Shown here: piece after piece, positions 45,831-57,794 of the stretch
Layout of the letters: each line of letters opens with the position of its first letter
Position numbering within the stretch: position 1 is the stretch's first letter
Position numbers and translations under genes: made by a program
The notes under the pieces: model-generated
The model's input: only the letters and a program-made list of their open reading frames with translations
The model's database searches: none
What the model was told of the DNA's origin: nothing
DNA from: Diplolepis rosae
Taxonomy: Eukaryota > Arthropoda > Insecta > Hymenoptera > Diplolepididae
Reading direction: 5' to 3'
NCBI GenBank assembly: GCA_030998225.1
Contig: JAPYXD010000679.1
Coordinates: 1,984,001 to 2,048,000 of the forward strand
DNA: 64,000 nucleotides

Positions 45831-46634
45831 TTTTTCTTTTTTGCAAACAGTTATTTCTTCTACCATTTCTGAGAAGGAAACTAAAAATTGGTTTTTTTAA
45901 AGAAGTAAGTTTAATTAATATTTTAACTTCAACTCAGTCAATGTGAACCTTATGAACATTTTATAAAGTTTTCTATTTTTATAAAGAACTTTTTCTTATT
46001 AAAAGACTAAACTGAATAAAATTTTTGTATAGCTGACTTTACGAAAAGTCAGTATTTTTATGAGGATTCGTTTTTTTTATAAAAAATCGCATTTCGTAAA
46101 AAGACCGGACTCTATAAAAAAAATTTAAGTTGACTTCATAAAAAGTCATTAATTTTATGGAGTTTTGTGTTTTCATATAAAGTAGCGTTTTATAAAAAAA
46201 AAGCAAAAATTTATAAATTTTTTTATTATTATATATTTATTACTTACTAAAATAAAAAGTATTACGTCTTTATTTACCTTTTATTAAGAGTTTATTTTTT
46301 TCAATAACTCTCTTTCATATCTAATTTTTTTTTAAAAATGTACCCTATGAGCATAAAGAAGGTCCCTATGAACGAGAAAAAAAGTCCCTATGCACCCTAT
46401 TTTTTATCCCAAAGGGACTGTGAGGCCTGCATATGACTTGCTAAAATCGGTGTGGATTTCATTCAGGAACCTCTAATCGTAAATTTTAAGATACGCACAC
46501 TGAGAAAAAAATGCTATTAAAAGCGTTTCTTTCCAAAAGCATTTATATCATGGATTCAAATCAATATGCTATATAATTAGTAACATAATTATTGGTTCTT
46601 ATAGTTTATTTTTATGAATTAATAGTATACATAT
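45831..46634. other. AT-rich spacer
   Basis: Contains short GACTTT(T)ACGAAAAGTCA and TTCATAAAAAGTCA repeats (46020-46160). No gene. Confidence 0.5.
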
Positions 46635-46840
46635 CCCTATCGAAAAATCCGGCTGCGGATCCGACGCCGGATCCTAATAGGATCCTACGCTGGAATCTGC
46701 GCCGGAACCTACATCGGAAACGTATTCGGAACCTGCGTCAGAAACGTATTCGGAACTTACGTCGGAAACGTGGTCGGAACCGTTGCCGGAATTTGGGACC
46801 GGACCCACCGTCGGATCCTATGTGTATCCTGACGGGAAAA
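46635..46840. mobile_element. GC-rich MITE of CGGAA(C/A)C repeats
   Basis: Begins CCCTATCGAAAAATCC like the MITE at 42683 and ends GTATCCTGACGGG. The interior is a tandem of ~18-bp CGGAAACGTATTCGGAAC-type units, followed by CCGGACCC and CGGATCC words. GC content is well above its surroundings. The ORF over it is Arg/Asn-rich repeat translation. Confidence 0.75.
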
Positions 46841-49408
46841 TTTGTAAGTTTTTAAAAAATAAAAAAAAATAAATTCTTAGCCGAATGTACTAATTTTGGC
46901 CTCTTCTGCAACTTGCCAAGTAAAAAAAGGGTATCATAATAAGGTTTATTATTCAATATTGGAATTATATATGTATTGAAATTTATGCTTGAAATATGTA
47001 GAAGTGGTGATTTAAAAAATGGGCTATTGCAAATGCTTATTGTTAGGTTTATTTTCAAATAATTTACACACTTTTATTATCACACTACTATTATCATGCT
47101 ATTTTATTAATAGGAATACAAATTAGGCATGGCACACAGGTACTCATTTTCGTTTACAGCAATGTGAACACAAATTTTATCCATTAAATTTGTTAATACC
47201 GCACATTCTGTCGATTCTATGTCTACGATTTTTTTTAACATTGTATACTCATTATTAAAAACATTTACTACGACTAGTTTCTGAACAATAGTGTATTCCT
47301 TCTTCGTAACCCTGTCCAGGATAAAATAATTCAGTTTAACGTACGAATTATCTTTCAACATAGCGTATGTATTGTCAGAACGTGTGTTAGTTTTTCCTGA
47401 AGACGTAAATAGACAACCATTTTTAACCATTTTTGTATAAGAAACGGTACTTTCGAGGGATAGACCTAAATTTACTATCCATAATCTATTTACAGCAGAA
47501 GGAGGACCAAAATATCTAATTGAATTCAGTTGAAAAGTTTTTTGTACAATCTTCGTGCCAAGGGTTGTACAAAATTTTTTCACAACAACGGAAGTATTAA
47601 CGTTTTTTTTCAACATACATAAACTGTATTGCAAACTTATTCGCCGACATATTTGATGGTGAAGCCCTTAGCTGAATGAATCCCTTTTAACAGTTGTCCG
47701 TTTCCCGATTCAAATGCAAATGCGTAATGAGCCCACAGTGGCCCCCAATCGTAAACACTTTTAGATAAGTGCAAAAGTAAATGCACATTAAACGTCATAG
47801 CTACTTTAGAATAAAGTTTTTCCGTACCAGCTACAAATTTGTGTAGCAATCGATCGGCCAAATCTATCTCAAAATTTCTAATTTCAGCTTGAGATAGAAT
47901 GTACAAAGCTTCTACAAAAAGAGACCAATGCATCAGAAATTCACGTGGCACTATATGGAAAAGAATTGGCAAGCTGAAATAAAGGGTCCAGTTTTCCCAC
48001 TCGCGAGCTTTCCAAAATTCTTTTTCCGAAAAAGGACGAGTTAGTCTGCCTACCTGATGAGGACATTTTATATTGGCTAAAAAGTTATCAATTGTAGGTA
48101 TCAACCGGCGAGATAATATTCCTACCTTTTCTTTTGTTCCAAATAACGATTTCGCAATTTGTTTAGCTACTCCGGTACAGGCGTGCATGCTATCTGGTAC
48201 ACAACCGCGAATTAGATCGAATTTCATTAAATCTATTAAAGGTGATCGCGATTTTACACCAAAGACTGGATTTTGTGGAGTTCCTTCTTCGGCATGTAGA
48301 ATTGTATCTGCCATACTTCGATTCTTCACAACGGTATTAAGTAGGGGATATTTCATACATCCACCCGAACGGGATTTCGATGAGTTTTGTACCCACATTC
48401 CAGGATAAAGACACAGACCGCAACCGTTGTTGCCGTTAAATTGAACAAATCCTTGAACTGGTGCTCGTGCTACTGAGTCAACACAGCAAACCAGTGGAAA
48501 AAGTCTAATACAACGTCGGATACCATTAATATTGCACTCAATTCCCGTTGTTGAAAGCTGGTTCATGTGTTCTACAAACGGTGCAAGAAAAACGTTCATG
48601 TCTGGTTTGTCTTTACCAAACCAAAGTCCCACCAATACCAACTCTTTAGTTCGCACGTTGTAAGGCAATTCATTCACCATTAAATATATCGGCCAAATTG
48701 AACAGGTAGAGCTCTCAAACAAAGGCGCTCCATCAGTATTGAACGTTGCTGTTGCGTACTGATGTTTATCTGCTTCGCTTAATGATTTTACGAAATTTCG
48801 AAACATTTTTCCATCGTAAATATCATTCATGAACCCTTTCTTATAAACCCTCTCATTCATAACGAAATTATAATAATCAGAATTACTTTCTATTAATTCA
48901 GCGATAGGAGATGAAGCGTCCATTGTTATGAAAAAATGCTTATCGTCGTAGTTCTTAATATCAACTCTATTGTTGCATGCTTGACATATTACATAACGAT
49001 CTTTGCTTGGTTGAAACATGCCTGCATACCCTCGACATTTAATACAAATCGCTTGAAAATGAGCCCATTTCTTGGGATGAAATAATTTATCTATTAAATA
49101 TTTTGTGTTTGGCAAAATGGGAGATTCAAAAATACAATTAATTAAAGAAAATAACTGAAATGTTGCAGTTAATGACAACGCATGTACAAAAGCATATCTA
49201 ACGATCATTATGATTATTTCCCCAATTGTTTTCGTAACTGGTACTGCTGTTGATTTCTTGAAATCAGTTCCGGACATCATGTCTTCCAGAGTGGTATATT
49301 TTTTTCGGAGAAGTTGTATTTCTTGTTCATAGAGCTCTCTTCTTCTAGATCAAAAAGATAATTGCTTTTGACTGCATCATTGAAGAAATCATCTTCTTCG
49401 TATTCACT

Positions 49409-50229
49409 CTGTAACGTGAATTTAAATAAACCCATGTTCAAAACGGACAGTATCAATGAACGAAAAATGGTGTTTACCATGTAAGGTTTGAATATTTGCG
49501 AATTTCAAAGATTAATAAAATAATTCAAGTACTTCGAAATTATGTTATACAATTGAAATATTCTTCATTCCGTTCCAAGGATGACATTTAAAACTCTAAT
49601 ATTCAGAAAATTCGTTTAGTTGTTACAATATTATTTAAAATTCTAAACTACTTTCAAACTATGTAAATATTTTTATAATTGTAATAGTTTTCTAAAATTT
49701 CATCAATTCAATATAATTTACAAAAACCCTAACATAATTCTGAATTTTGTCAAAAGAATTAAATATTAACTCATTTATATATCAAAATTTGTTCTAAGGA
49801 ATATCTAGAAACATTACATCTTAGTAAAAAAGGATTTTGTAAAAACTGGCGCTTCTGCAGTGTAGACTTATCACCCTTCAATTGAAATTATCAATCCTTG
49901 CCTTTTACATTTGAAAGTGTTCGCTTCAAAAGTTTTCATTCTTAAAACAATTTTAGATTTCTGAGCATTCTTTGCAATTTTAAAATGTTTAATATTATTT
50001 ATGTTTCACTTTGGATTTTTTTTTTTAAGAAAAAAAAGGAGAAAAATGGTGAAAACCTGTAATCCTTAATATTGTTTTAAATGGTGTAAAAGATGATATT
50101 TATCTTCCTATGAAAATGGAGTGAATGTAGTACTACATGAATTACTTTGTAACTCAAAACTGCATTATGCGATGATAAAGAATTCTCTGATATGATGAAA
50201 GTATACAGAATAAGGGCAATTAACATTAA
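49409..50229. other. Last intron of the transposase gene
   Basis: AT-rich, no feature except the tRNA-like pair that starts at 50230. Confidence 0.6.
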
Positions 50230-50463
50230 AAAAAATTTCTGTGAAAAAAGTAACGCTTCCACTCCGCTGGGTATCGAGCGCAGGACCTTTCGATTGCCGG
50301 TCGAATGCTTTATATCCATGACCAAATTGGCGTAAATAGATTCTGTGAGAAAAGTTTTGTGGAACCTCCGTAGCTCAGATGATAGAGCATTCTATCGGCA
50401 ATCGAAAGGTCCTGGGATCGATACCCAACGGAGTGGAAGCGTTCCTTTTTTCACAGAAATTTT
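50230..50463. mobile_element. MITE with two tRNA-like arms, head to head
   Basis: Ends AAATTTCTGTGAAAAAAGTA and complement. The right arm holds a tRNA-like sequence at 50364-50435 (plus): D arm GCTC-AGATGATA-GAGC, anticodon loop TCGGCAA, T loop ATCGATA. The left arm (minus, about 50252-50325) is the inverted copy with a decayed D arm. Acceptor pairing is only partial. It lies in a transposase-gene intron. Confidence 0.7.
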
Positions 50464-52823
50464 TTTTCAAATATATATTTAAAATTCCATCTGGTCTTAT
50501 ATGACGTTAATTCTAAATCACAGGTCGATAAGGTCGATGTGGTAGAGTTTGGTTATCATTGTGAGTGATACACTCTTTTAATTATCGACGTAACCGACTG
50601 AAATGATTTGGAAAAATTTGTATATGGGTAATTAACGTCATTAAACTTTTTTGATTAAAGAAATTACTAACCTGAAACTTTAATGTAGTACAAAGATGAA
50701 GTTTTCGCACATTTTGTTTACGTTAAGTCAGAAATAATTTAGAGGGAAAATAATAACTATCAACAATACCTCAGTGTGCAATGTTGCAGGGCTGTCACTA
50801 TCTAAATCGTCTGCTAATTCTTCCATTACATGATGAATTTCTCGAAGTATCTGTTGTGAAATCTCAGTGTCTTTCCTCAAGATCTATAAAATATTGTTGT
50901 AAGTATTAATGTCGAGAGAATATTATGATTAAGACATGGACAAGATCGAGTTATTGAGAAAAATATTTTCAATCAATACAAAATGCAGATTGTCAATTTT
51001 ACACTAGAATTTTAAAATTTCTTGATATACAATTTGAACTGCGATTTCCAACAATAGGACTTTCTAGAAATAAAAAAAACATTTTTTAATAAGCTACAGT
51101 AAAAATCACCAGAAACTGAAGAAATTTTCCTAAAAATGTCAAGAATAATTGATTTAGATCGCAGTAAACAAATTTCACAGTGAAAGTTGTTATTACCGAT
51201 TCCACATTTGTAGAAGTGATTTTTTCTTCCAAATCCTGAATTTTATAATCCTTGTCACCTCGCTTAGCTTCTGAAAACATTTCGTAATTGGTGCATGATG
51301 TCTCATTAGCTGCAGATAGCACCCCATCTGTCTTAGGTGGTACTTCACTGGCTGAAGTGAGTTCATCGCTTGGGTTTGAAATATTGCTATTAATTTCCAT
51401 TAAATTTTCCTGCATCATCGACCTCGGATAGCTGTTTGCATCCGCTTCGGTTGCATCACTGGAGTGTACCCCTTGTGAACTCACTTGTCTGTGCTGAAAG
51501 TTAATGATGAATTAAGAAAAAAATCTTTGATTTTTAATTATTAGATACCTTGCTTTTATGCAAGCGAGGGAATTCTGAAGTGCTTCATTGACTTGTATTG
51601 AATTTTATTTATCATTTCGATTAATGGAAAGAATAAGGTTATATTTCGGTCGTTCAGATAGGAAACTGTTATCTTGGAAGTGAAATCCCCAAGCTAGAAA
51701 ATTGCTGTTCAAATTTTTCAGACATATTAGCATCATCTGCAAACACAGTTCCTTTGGTTTCTGACTCACCAGCTGTAACTTTTTCATTTCAGTTGAAGCT
51801 TTATTTTTACAGAAGTATAAAATATCGGTGTCAGGTAATTACTTGCTCTCTGCAGAGGTTTTGGTAACGGTACCATGTGGATTGAGGAATATCACTTTGT
51901 AATACACGTTCCTCACAATCTTCGCAAGCTTCAGGGATGTCACAATCCATAGCATTCTGTAAAGCAAATGAATCACATTTAGAAAATGATGTGAATTCTC
52001 TGATTTTTGCATTCTTTAAAGTTAAAAGGCTCTTGGTATTGGATAAAAATTATAAAAGCTTTTTAATTGTTCACTTTTTGCGTAAAGTATTTATACCGGC
52101 AGAAAGCTTTAACATGTTCAAACCCTTCTTTACTGAGAGATGAAAATAGATACTTATCAAAAATGAATAGAAAAGTGATTATTTTAAAAATTTGCTGGCA
52201 GTGATATTTTGGTTTACTATTTTTTACTTTTTAATAAGTTTATGCTGTATGATGCTTGTTTTAAAATTTTTTCAAATCCGCCCGCTTCGAGTTCGGTTTT
52301 GTCTATCCTTCTAGCACAAATTATTAAATTTATTTTTAATTTCAAATTAGAAAAAATTAATTTACTTAAGCCTCTATTGGCCTTAAGGAGCACATTCTAA
52401 TCATAATATACTTGGCTCTTCATTTCCTATACACATTTCTGTAACTTACTTATTATTAAGTAATTAACAAATAGTTGAAAACGATTTTATCGGTTTTCAT
52501 TTATTTCTAAAGCATAACAAGAAAAGAAGGTTTCGTTAATCAGTCATTTTTCAGTCTTTTGCAGCTATTTTTAATTAACGGCTCTGATTTTATTCATCAA
52601 AAACGCCTTTTAAAAAATGTTTCCTTCAATTTTCTGGCAAAACTATGCCGACAAGATTCGAAAAAATGTTTACAAGCAGAATGAAGTGGAATATTTATTC
52701 CTACTAAATATGAAATAAATAAATCTGTTCATGAATAGCCATTTGCATTTTAGAACATTTACTTCAAAGAGAGAAGGAGAATATCAATATACTTACCTCC
52801 TGAATATCCTTATCTGCATACAT

Positions 52824-53761
52824 CGTGGTTCCTTTGAACTATGTGAAATGAATGAAGGTTATGTTATGGATATTTTTTCCGATAAATCGAAATGGTTCAT
52901 TCCGTTCATTCGCACTCTTCTATCATTTAGTTCATTTAGTTCAGCCTATTCCGCGTTTCTTGAACATTTCTGTAACATCTCAACGCGAAAATCTTTTACC
53001 ACATTTTACTCAATAATTTCGACTTCAATAAATTAAAATGTGAAGATTTTCAGAAATATTAAATTGTTACCAATGTGGAAATCTATGTTATAAGAATCTT
53101 CGATATTTTCTGAATCAAAATTTTAAAACTTTTAAAGTGAATCAAGCTACTGAATTTGGAAAATGTCTGTGTGCACCTCGCACAAGATTTAAATTTGGAG
53201 GGTGTGATGGATCAAAAGATTAACTATAATGCAAGATATATATAATTATTATTTTTACATTTTTTGTTAATTGTAGTTATATGGAGCAAAATTAAGTAAA
53301 AAAACTTAATTTTAAACCTTCATCAAATGTTTTGTTTTTTAAATTGTTTATAAATAAATTGCATATTAACAAAGTTAATGTTTATCATTTTTTCTTATAA
53401 TCTGTAATCGTAAATCTGAGCATTTACCGTTTGGAAATCAACATTTTTTATAGTTAGGAATCATAGTACAGTTATTGTCTATAAAGATTGTTAATAACAA
53501 TTATTCTCACCGCCCAGTAAATTATTTGTATTTATTAATTATATGTACCACATTTATCACTGATAATTAGTTTAAAATAATTTTTTATAAAGATAAAAAA
53601 TAATCTTTTTTAACATGCTTATTTTATCGCATTATTCATCTACATATTATTGAATACGGAAATAAATTAAAGAGTTTCTTTAGTCCTCATTTCATAAATT
53701 TTATAAAAAATACCTAAACTATAGGATGGAATACAAAGTGAAGACAAATAATAATTTAAAA
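52824..53761. other. Spacer between the divergent genes (part 1)
   Basis: AT-rich. Candidate promoter region for the minus-strand transposase; no TATA box stands out. A fragment of the F1 end (CTTAAGGCCAATAG) lies at 52360-52400 in intron 1. Confidence 0.4.
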
Positions 53762-53950
53762 TGAATTAGTTGAGTTTAAAATTTTTGTCGCTGCCTACAT
53801 TATCGGAGGACCACTAGCCGCGTATCAGATAGGATACGTTGCAGACAGGCGTCCTCGTAGACAATTTCAAACTCTCATATCGCAAATAATGCAAATGTAT
53901 TCAATATTTAAAGAATGGCGCAGTCGAAAACGTCTTCTTTTCCAAAGAAA
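53762..53950. repeat. MITE arm plus tRNA-like repeat flank
   Basis: 53762-53870 matches 14886-15000, including TGCCTACATTATCGGAGGA and the loop. 53920-53950 matches the flank of the tRNA-like repeat. Confidence 0.75.
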
Positions 53951-54119
53951 GATTTTCAAATTATTTATTTAATTCAAATAATCGAAATGTTATTCTTAAC
54001 TTTCTGATTTCCAGGATCTTTTCATGCACAGCAGAAAATTTTTTTTGGGTTGCTTTTGTATTAGCACCCTCTATTAATGATCTCTGGTCGAAAATAAATG
54101 GATCATTCAATTTTTTTTT

Positions 54120-55910
54120 GCAAAAAAAGGTTACAAAATATGTTCGTTCATACATGTACGAACATGTACAATATATTGAAAAAAAAAATCTTCAATTCAA
54201 AGAAGTTTTTTCTTTGACCGTATATCAAAGAAATTTTTCTTTAATTCAAAGAAAATATTTTCTCAGTGTGGAAAATGGTCCAGAATATAAATATGCAATC
54301 GTATTTTTCAAAATTGGAACAAAAGAAAATATACGTTTTATCAGAAACTGTGACAGACAAAATTTGTAGACTATTGATACAAACAAATTTGCATTTTAAC
54401 TTTTCTTTTGTATTTCACATATTATGGTTAAAAAAATTGTATTTAAAATAGTATTTTCGTAAATTAAAAATAAAAATATACATCTTATGAAAAAATTTTG
54501 CGATTCAAACTTGTAGATCTTTATGCAGTAAACAATTTTTTATGCGTATTTGTACATGATTAAACAAATTTTATCTTCTTCCAAATATCTCAAAAAGGAA
54601 AAAAATTCGTAGACTGTTTTTAAGCAAACAGTTTTTTTTTAACTCTTATTTTGTATCTCACATATTTTGGTTGAAAAATAGAATTTTTGATTTTCAATAT
54701 TTAAAATCAAAACATAAAATATATATCTTGTCAAAAAATGTCTTACTGAGAAAATGTAGACCTCATTTGGGTAATTAATTTTCCATCAACGTTTTTTGCA
54801 TATATCACATATTTTGTTTAAATAATGGAATATTTGTGTGATGAATTTTAATCGTAACTTCTTTTATTACAATGAAAAATGTACATTTTAATAGAAACTA
54901 TGTCACACAAAATTTGGAGACCCGATTAAAACGAATAATTTTGCAAACTTATATATTTTTCGTATTTCACATATTATTGTTAAAAAATTGAATTTTCAAT
55001 AGCATTTTTGTAAACTAAAAATAAAAGTATGCATCTTATGAAAAAATGTTACGATTCAAACTTGTAGATCTGTATGTAGTAAACAATTTGTATCATAACT
55101 TTTTTTCGAATTTCTTAAATTTAACTGAAAGTGGAATTTAGATATTGACTTTTTTCAAGTTTTAACATACTGTAAGTTTCATAATTTTAGTTTAATCGAA
55201 AAATTTTATAAGGATAATTATTAGAAATTTATGAGAAGTATCAAAAACCAGTATTCAAGTTTTGGAACTTTTCTTAGTTTTTTTCAGACACAAAAATGAT
55301 CCTATTTTGACAGTTTTTGTCGGATGTGGCTGGTTAATGAACTTATTCTCACTTTTTCGGCTCCGATAAAGTATGCCAAAGTTCAATTCAATCCGATAAA
55401 TCTATCGAGAGTTATCGAGTATACAACCTGTATAGACAGACGATAGAAACTTTCGTAAAAACCATTTTTTCTGACTAAGGGGGTCTCAAAACGTAAAGAT
55501 TTGATGAGATTTTCTAGTCATTTTTCATATAAAACGAACACCTTCTCATTTATGATGAGAATGTAAGAAGGTCATTTCAGTTTCTGGGATTTATTTATTG
55601 AAGGCCATGAATCAATCGGACCACGTGACAAAATTATACATCAATTCATTCATGTGGGATAACTTTTTCCTATCATACCAATAGCTGAGAAAAACAGTTT
55701 CTTTGAATCCAAGAAACATTTCTTTGATATACGATCAATAAAAAAATGTCTTTCAATTAAGGAAAGTTTTGATAATTCTAAAAAATTTTCTTTGATCCAA
55801 CGAAATAGATTTGTTTACATTGAAGACAATTTTTTTGAATCAACAAAACTTTCTTTATTTCAAAGAAATTTTTTGTTTGATCGTATATCAAAGAAACTAT
55901 TTTCGGTTTG
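54120..55910. mobile_element. MITE of TTTCTTTGAA-type repeats split by a minus-strand F1 copy
   Basis: Outer halves (54170-54270 and 55685-55910) are related inverted sequences ending in CTCAGTGTGG/CTGAGAAAAAC. Between them 54480-55564 is a diverged F1 element in minus orientation, ending GATGAGAATGT. Confidence 0.7.
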
Positions 55911-56029
55911 TAATTCGATATGTAAATGTTTTGGTAAAAAAACTAATTTTATAATTATAAAAATTCATGACCAGACACATCTGCTCAGTGCATTTCATTT
56001 ACTCTCACGAATTTTCAACTTGTCAAAAA

Positions 56030-56260
56030 TCAATCCGACTTCACGCGATTCACTTCGCATCAATCCAAGGAATAAATCCGAATGAATCCTAACCAAGTTT
56101 TTAATCTTAATGAATACGAATCAATCGGAGCTCGGATTGATGGAAACCAAATTTTCAATCCAAATAAATCCGAGGTCGGAAATATTTGGATTAATTTGGA
56201 TTGAAAACTGGGTTTCAATCAATCCGAGCTGGGATTGAATGGGGTTGCAAACTAGGCAAC
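56030..56260. repeat. Block of AATCAATCCGA / TCGGATTGA words
   Basis: About a dozen direct and inverted copies of ATCAATCC/GGATTGAT and ATAAATCCGA words in 230 bases, giving alternative hairpins. It lies ~150 bases before the first visible DUF4806-like exon. Confidence 0.65.
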
Positions 56261-56396
56261 TCTTCATATTATTTTTTAACAAGATTTACGCGGGAAAATC
56301 CGAAATCAACATGAGCTTTTGCTTGATTGAAATGTTATTTGTGTGAACATTTGTTGTTTATTTATTATTAAAAGAATAATTATGTATTTTATGCAG

Positions 56397-57736
56397 AAAC
56401 ACTTGAACAAGCTTTAGCAGGCTTAAGAATGATTGAGGAGTTATCAAGCACAGATTTGGAAAAAGAAAATTTTGAAGAGGTAACTAAGCGAACGAGATCC
56501 GAACGGAAGAGGAAGTGGTTCGACGACAGCGATGAAGATGAGGAAGTTGAAGAGAACAAGTCAGAGATGGATGTTTCAAGTCACGAAATCGTGCAAAACT
56601 ATGCCAGCAACTTCGCAACATTTTCGCCAGTAAAAAATAGTTTAGTAACAGATTATAAGAAACCGAAGCTGTTGTCGAATGAGAAAGTACAAATAGATCT
56701 TACAAAGATCATAGACTCATCACAACCTAAGCCCGGTCCATCAGGCGTTTCACAACCTAAAAATTCAGAGGGGAATAACTGCCCAGTCATGTTGGATTTT
56801 GACAATACACAAAAGGATGATGATTATTTACAATCTGTGGAGTTTCGAAGTGAATATCAAATTTTCTTTCATTCTGTTTGTAAATAGTGTAGTTCTTTGC
56901 ATAAATTTATTCTTACTTTACAGGAGCAATAGAGACGGTTCTGAAAAATCAGAAGGAGCAAAGTAAGCGACTTGAAGAACTTCTAGCGCTTAGAACAGTG
57001 GGAAGGACCACACAGCCAGCATGGCAAAAAGTTGCCTCATTTAACGAAGACCCTATGCTGTCTAGCATGCCTTATAAGACGGATGAGGAGGTTAAAATTT
57101 TCAATACCCGTCTAGAAGATCAACAATTTCGAGACCTGGTGGTAAGTGCAGCATTTCGCATACGATAAAAGTATGAAAAAATGTAAATTGATTGATACGT
57201 AATAATACTTTTACTATTGACACAGTACCATGCCTTTGACAGTATCGGCGCACAAGACGCACGGCGGTGCATCGAAGCAATGCTTAAAAAAATTTTCTCC
57301 AATCACTTAGCTGTTGGTTGGAGCTCGACAGGCCGTAAAAACGGCAAAACGCGCCTGTCAGATCAAAAATACATAGTTCGGACTCTGAAGTGTAAGAAAA
57401 AGTGCTCGAATACTACACATTATGATAAGTTTATATATAGACGTAAGAAGAATTACGATTCATTTTTTCTGTTTTCAGGTGTTGTGAGACATCAATATGG
57501 CCCTGAAATTAGAGAAAAGCAGGTACAACAATGGTCGTCGGACTGGTTAAAGCGCGCCAAAACTCGCCAACAACGGGAGAATGCGTGAGTAAAAAAAAAG
57601 TGCAGTTTTGTAAAAAGTTTAAAGCCAATAATAGTCTATAAGATGATACAATTTCTACAGAAAAAATCTGCATGATGCTAATAAGGCGCACAGGATGGAG
57701 GATATTGAATCGCAAGAATCTGATGTCGATAACTGA
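56397..57736 (+). CDS. DUF4806-like domain protein, five visible exons
   Basis: Exons: 56397-56849, 56924-57141, 57226-57391, 57479-57584 and 57661-57736. Introns are short (73-88 bases) with GTGAAT, GTAAGT, GTAAGA and GTGAGT donors. From the ATG at 56429 the frame gives 328 residues and closes exactly. An upstream exon is possible, since TTATGCAG precedes 56397. The first half has a basic RSERKRKWF stretch (nuclear-signal-like) and an acidic SDEDEEVEENKSE run. A short coiled coil (KNQKEQSKRLEELL) follows. Residues ~188-285 match the DUF4806 pattern: MPYKTDEEVKIFNTRLEDQ, IGAQDARRCIEAMLKKIFSN, then LAVGWSSTGRKNGKTRL. The tail is basic, then acidic. The stop lies 58 bases before the right TIR. 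The gene looks intact. It probably binds the element ends, by analogy with TnpA (inference). Confidence 0.75.
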
Positions 57737-57794
57737 AAATGGAAATATCTACGCGGGAAAATTCTATTTTCAAAGTATTGGCACTCATACTACT

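Larger units (their letters stand above)
47107..52823 (-). pseudogene. CACTA/EnSpm-type transposase gene, five exons, two frameshifts
   Basis: Gene model (minus strand): exons 52823-52797 (ATG, MYADKDIQE), 51956-51843, 51493-51197, 50883-50770 and 49408-47107. All introns have GT..AG ends, and all junctions fall in phase 0. The early exons are acidic with a C-x2-C. The last exon carries a zinc ribbon (CIKC...CQAC), then the transposase core. That core has NTDGAPLFES...WPIYL (first Asp), CCVDSVAR...GCGLC (second Asp) and CVPDSMHACTGVAKQ (third Asp/His). The C-terminal DUF4218-like segment is FNVHLLLHLSKSVYDWGPLW. The frame shifts once near 49343 (an extra AG after GAGAG) and once near 47665 (after HSAKGF). 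Past that, 47634-47107 continues as the C-terminus to a stop. Without the shifts the protein would be ~950 residues. It would cut the element out. The gene is divergent from the DUF4806-like gene. Confidence 0.75.

Noticed and set aside
48073..48408. 111-aa plus-strand ORF
   Set aside because: Antisense to the transposase core.
51605..51787. Possible extra exon of the transposase gene (minus strand)
   Set aside because: One frame has protein-like composition, but it breaks the phase-0 chain and lacks a good donor, so it is left out of the model.
57120..57302. 60-aa minus-strand ORF over the DUF4806-like gene
   Set aside because: Antisense shadow of exon 3.
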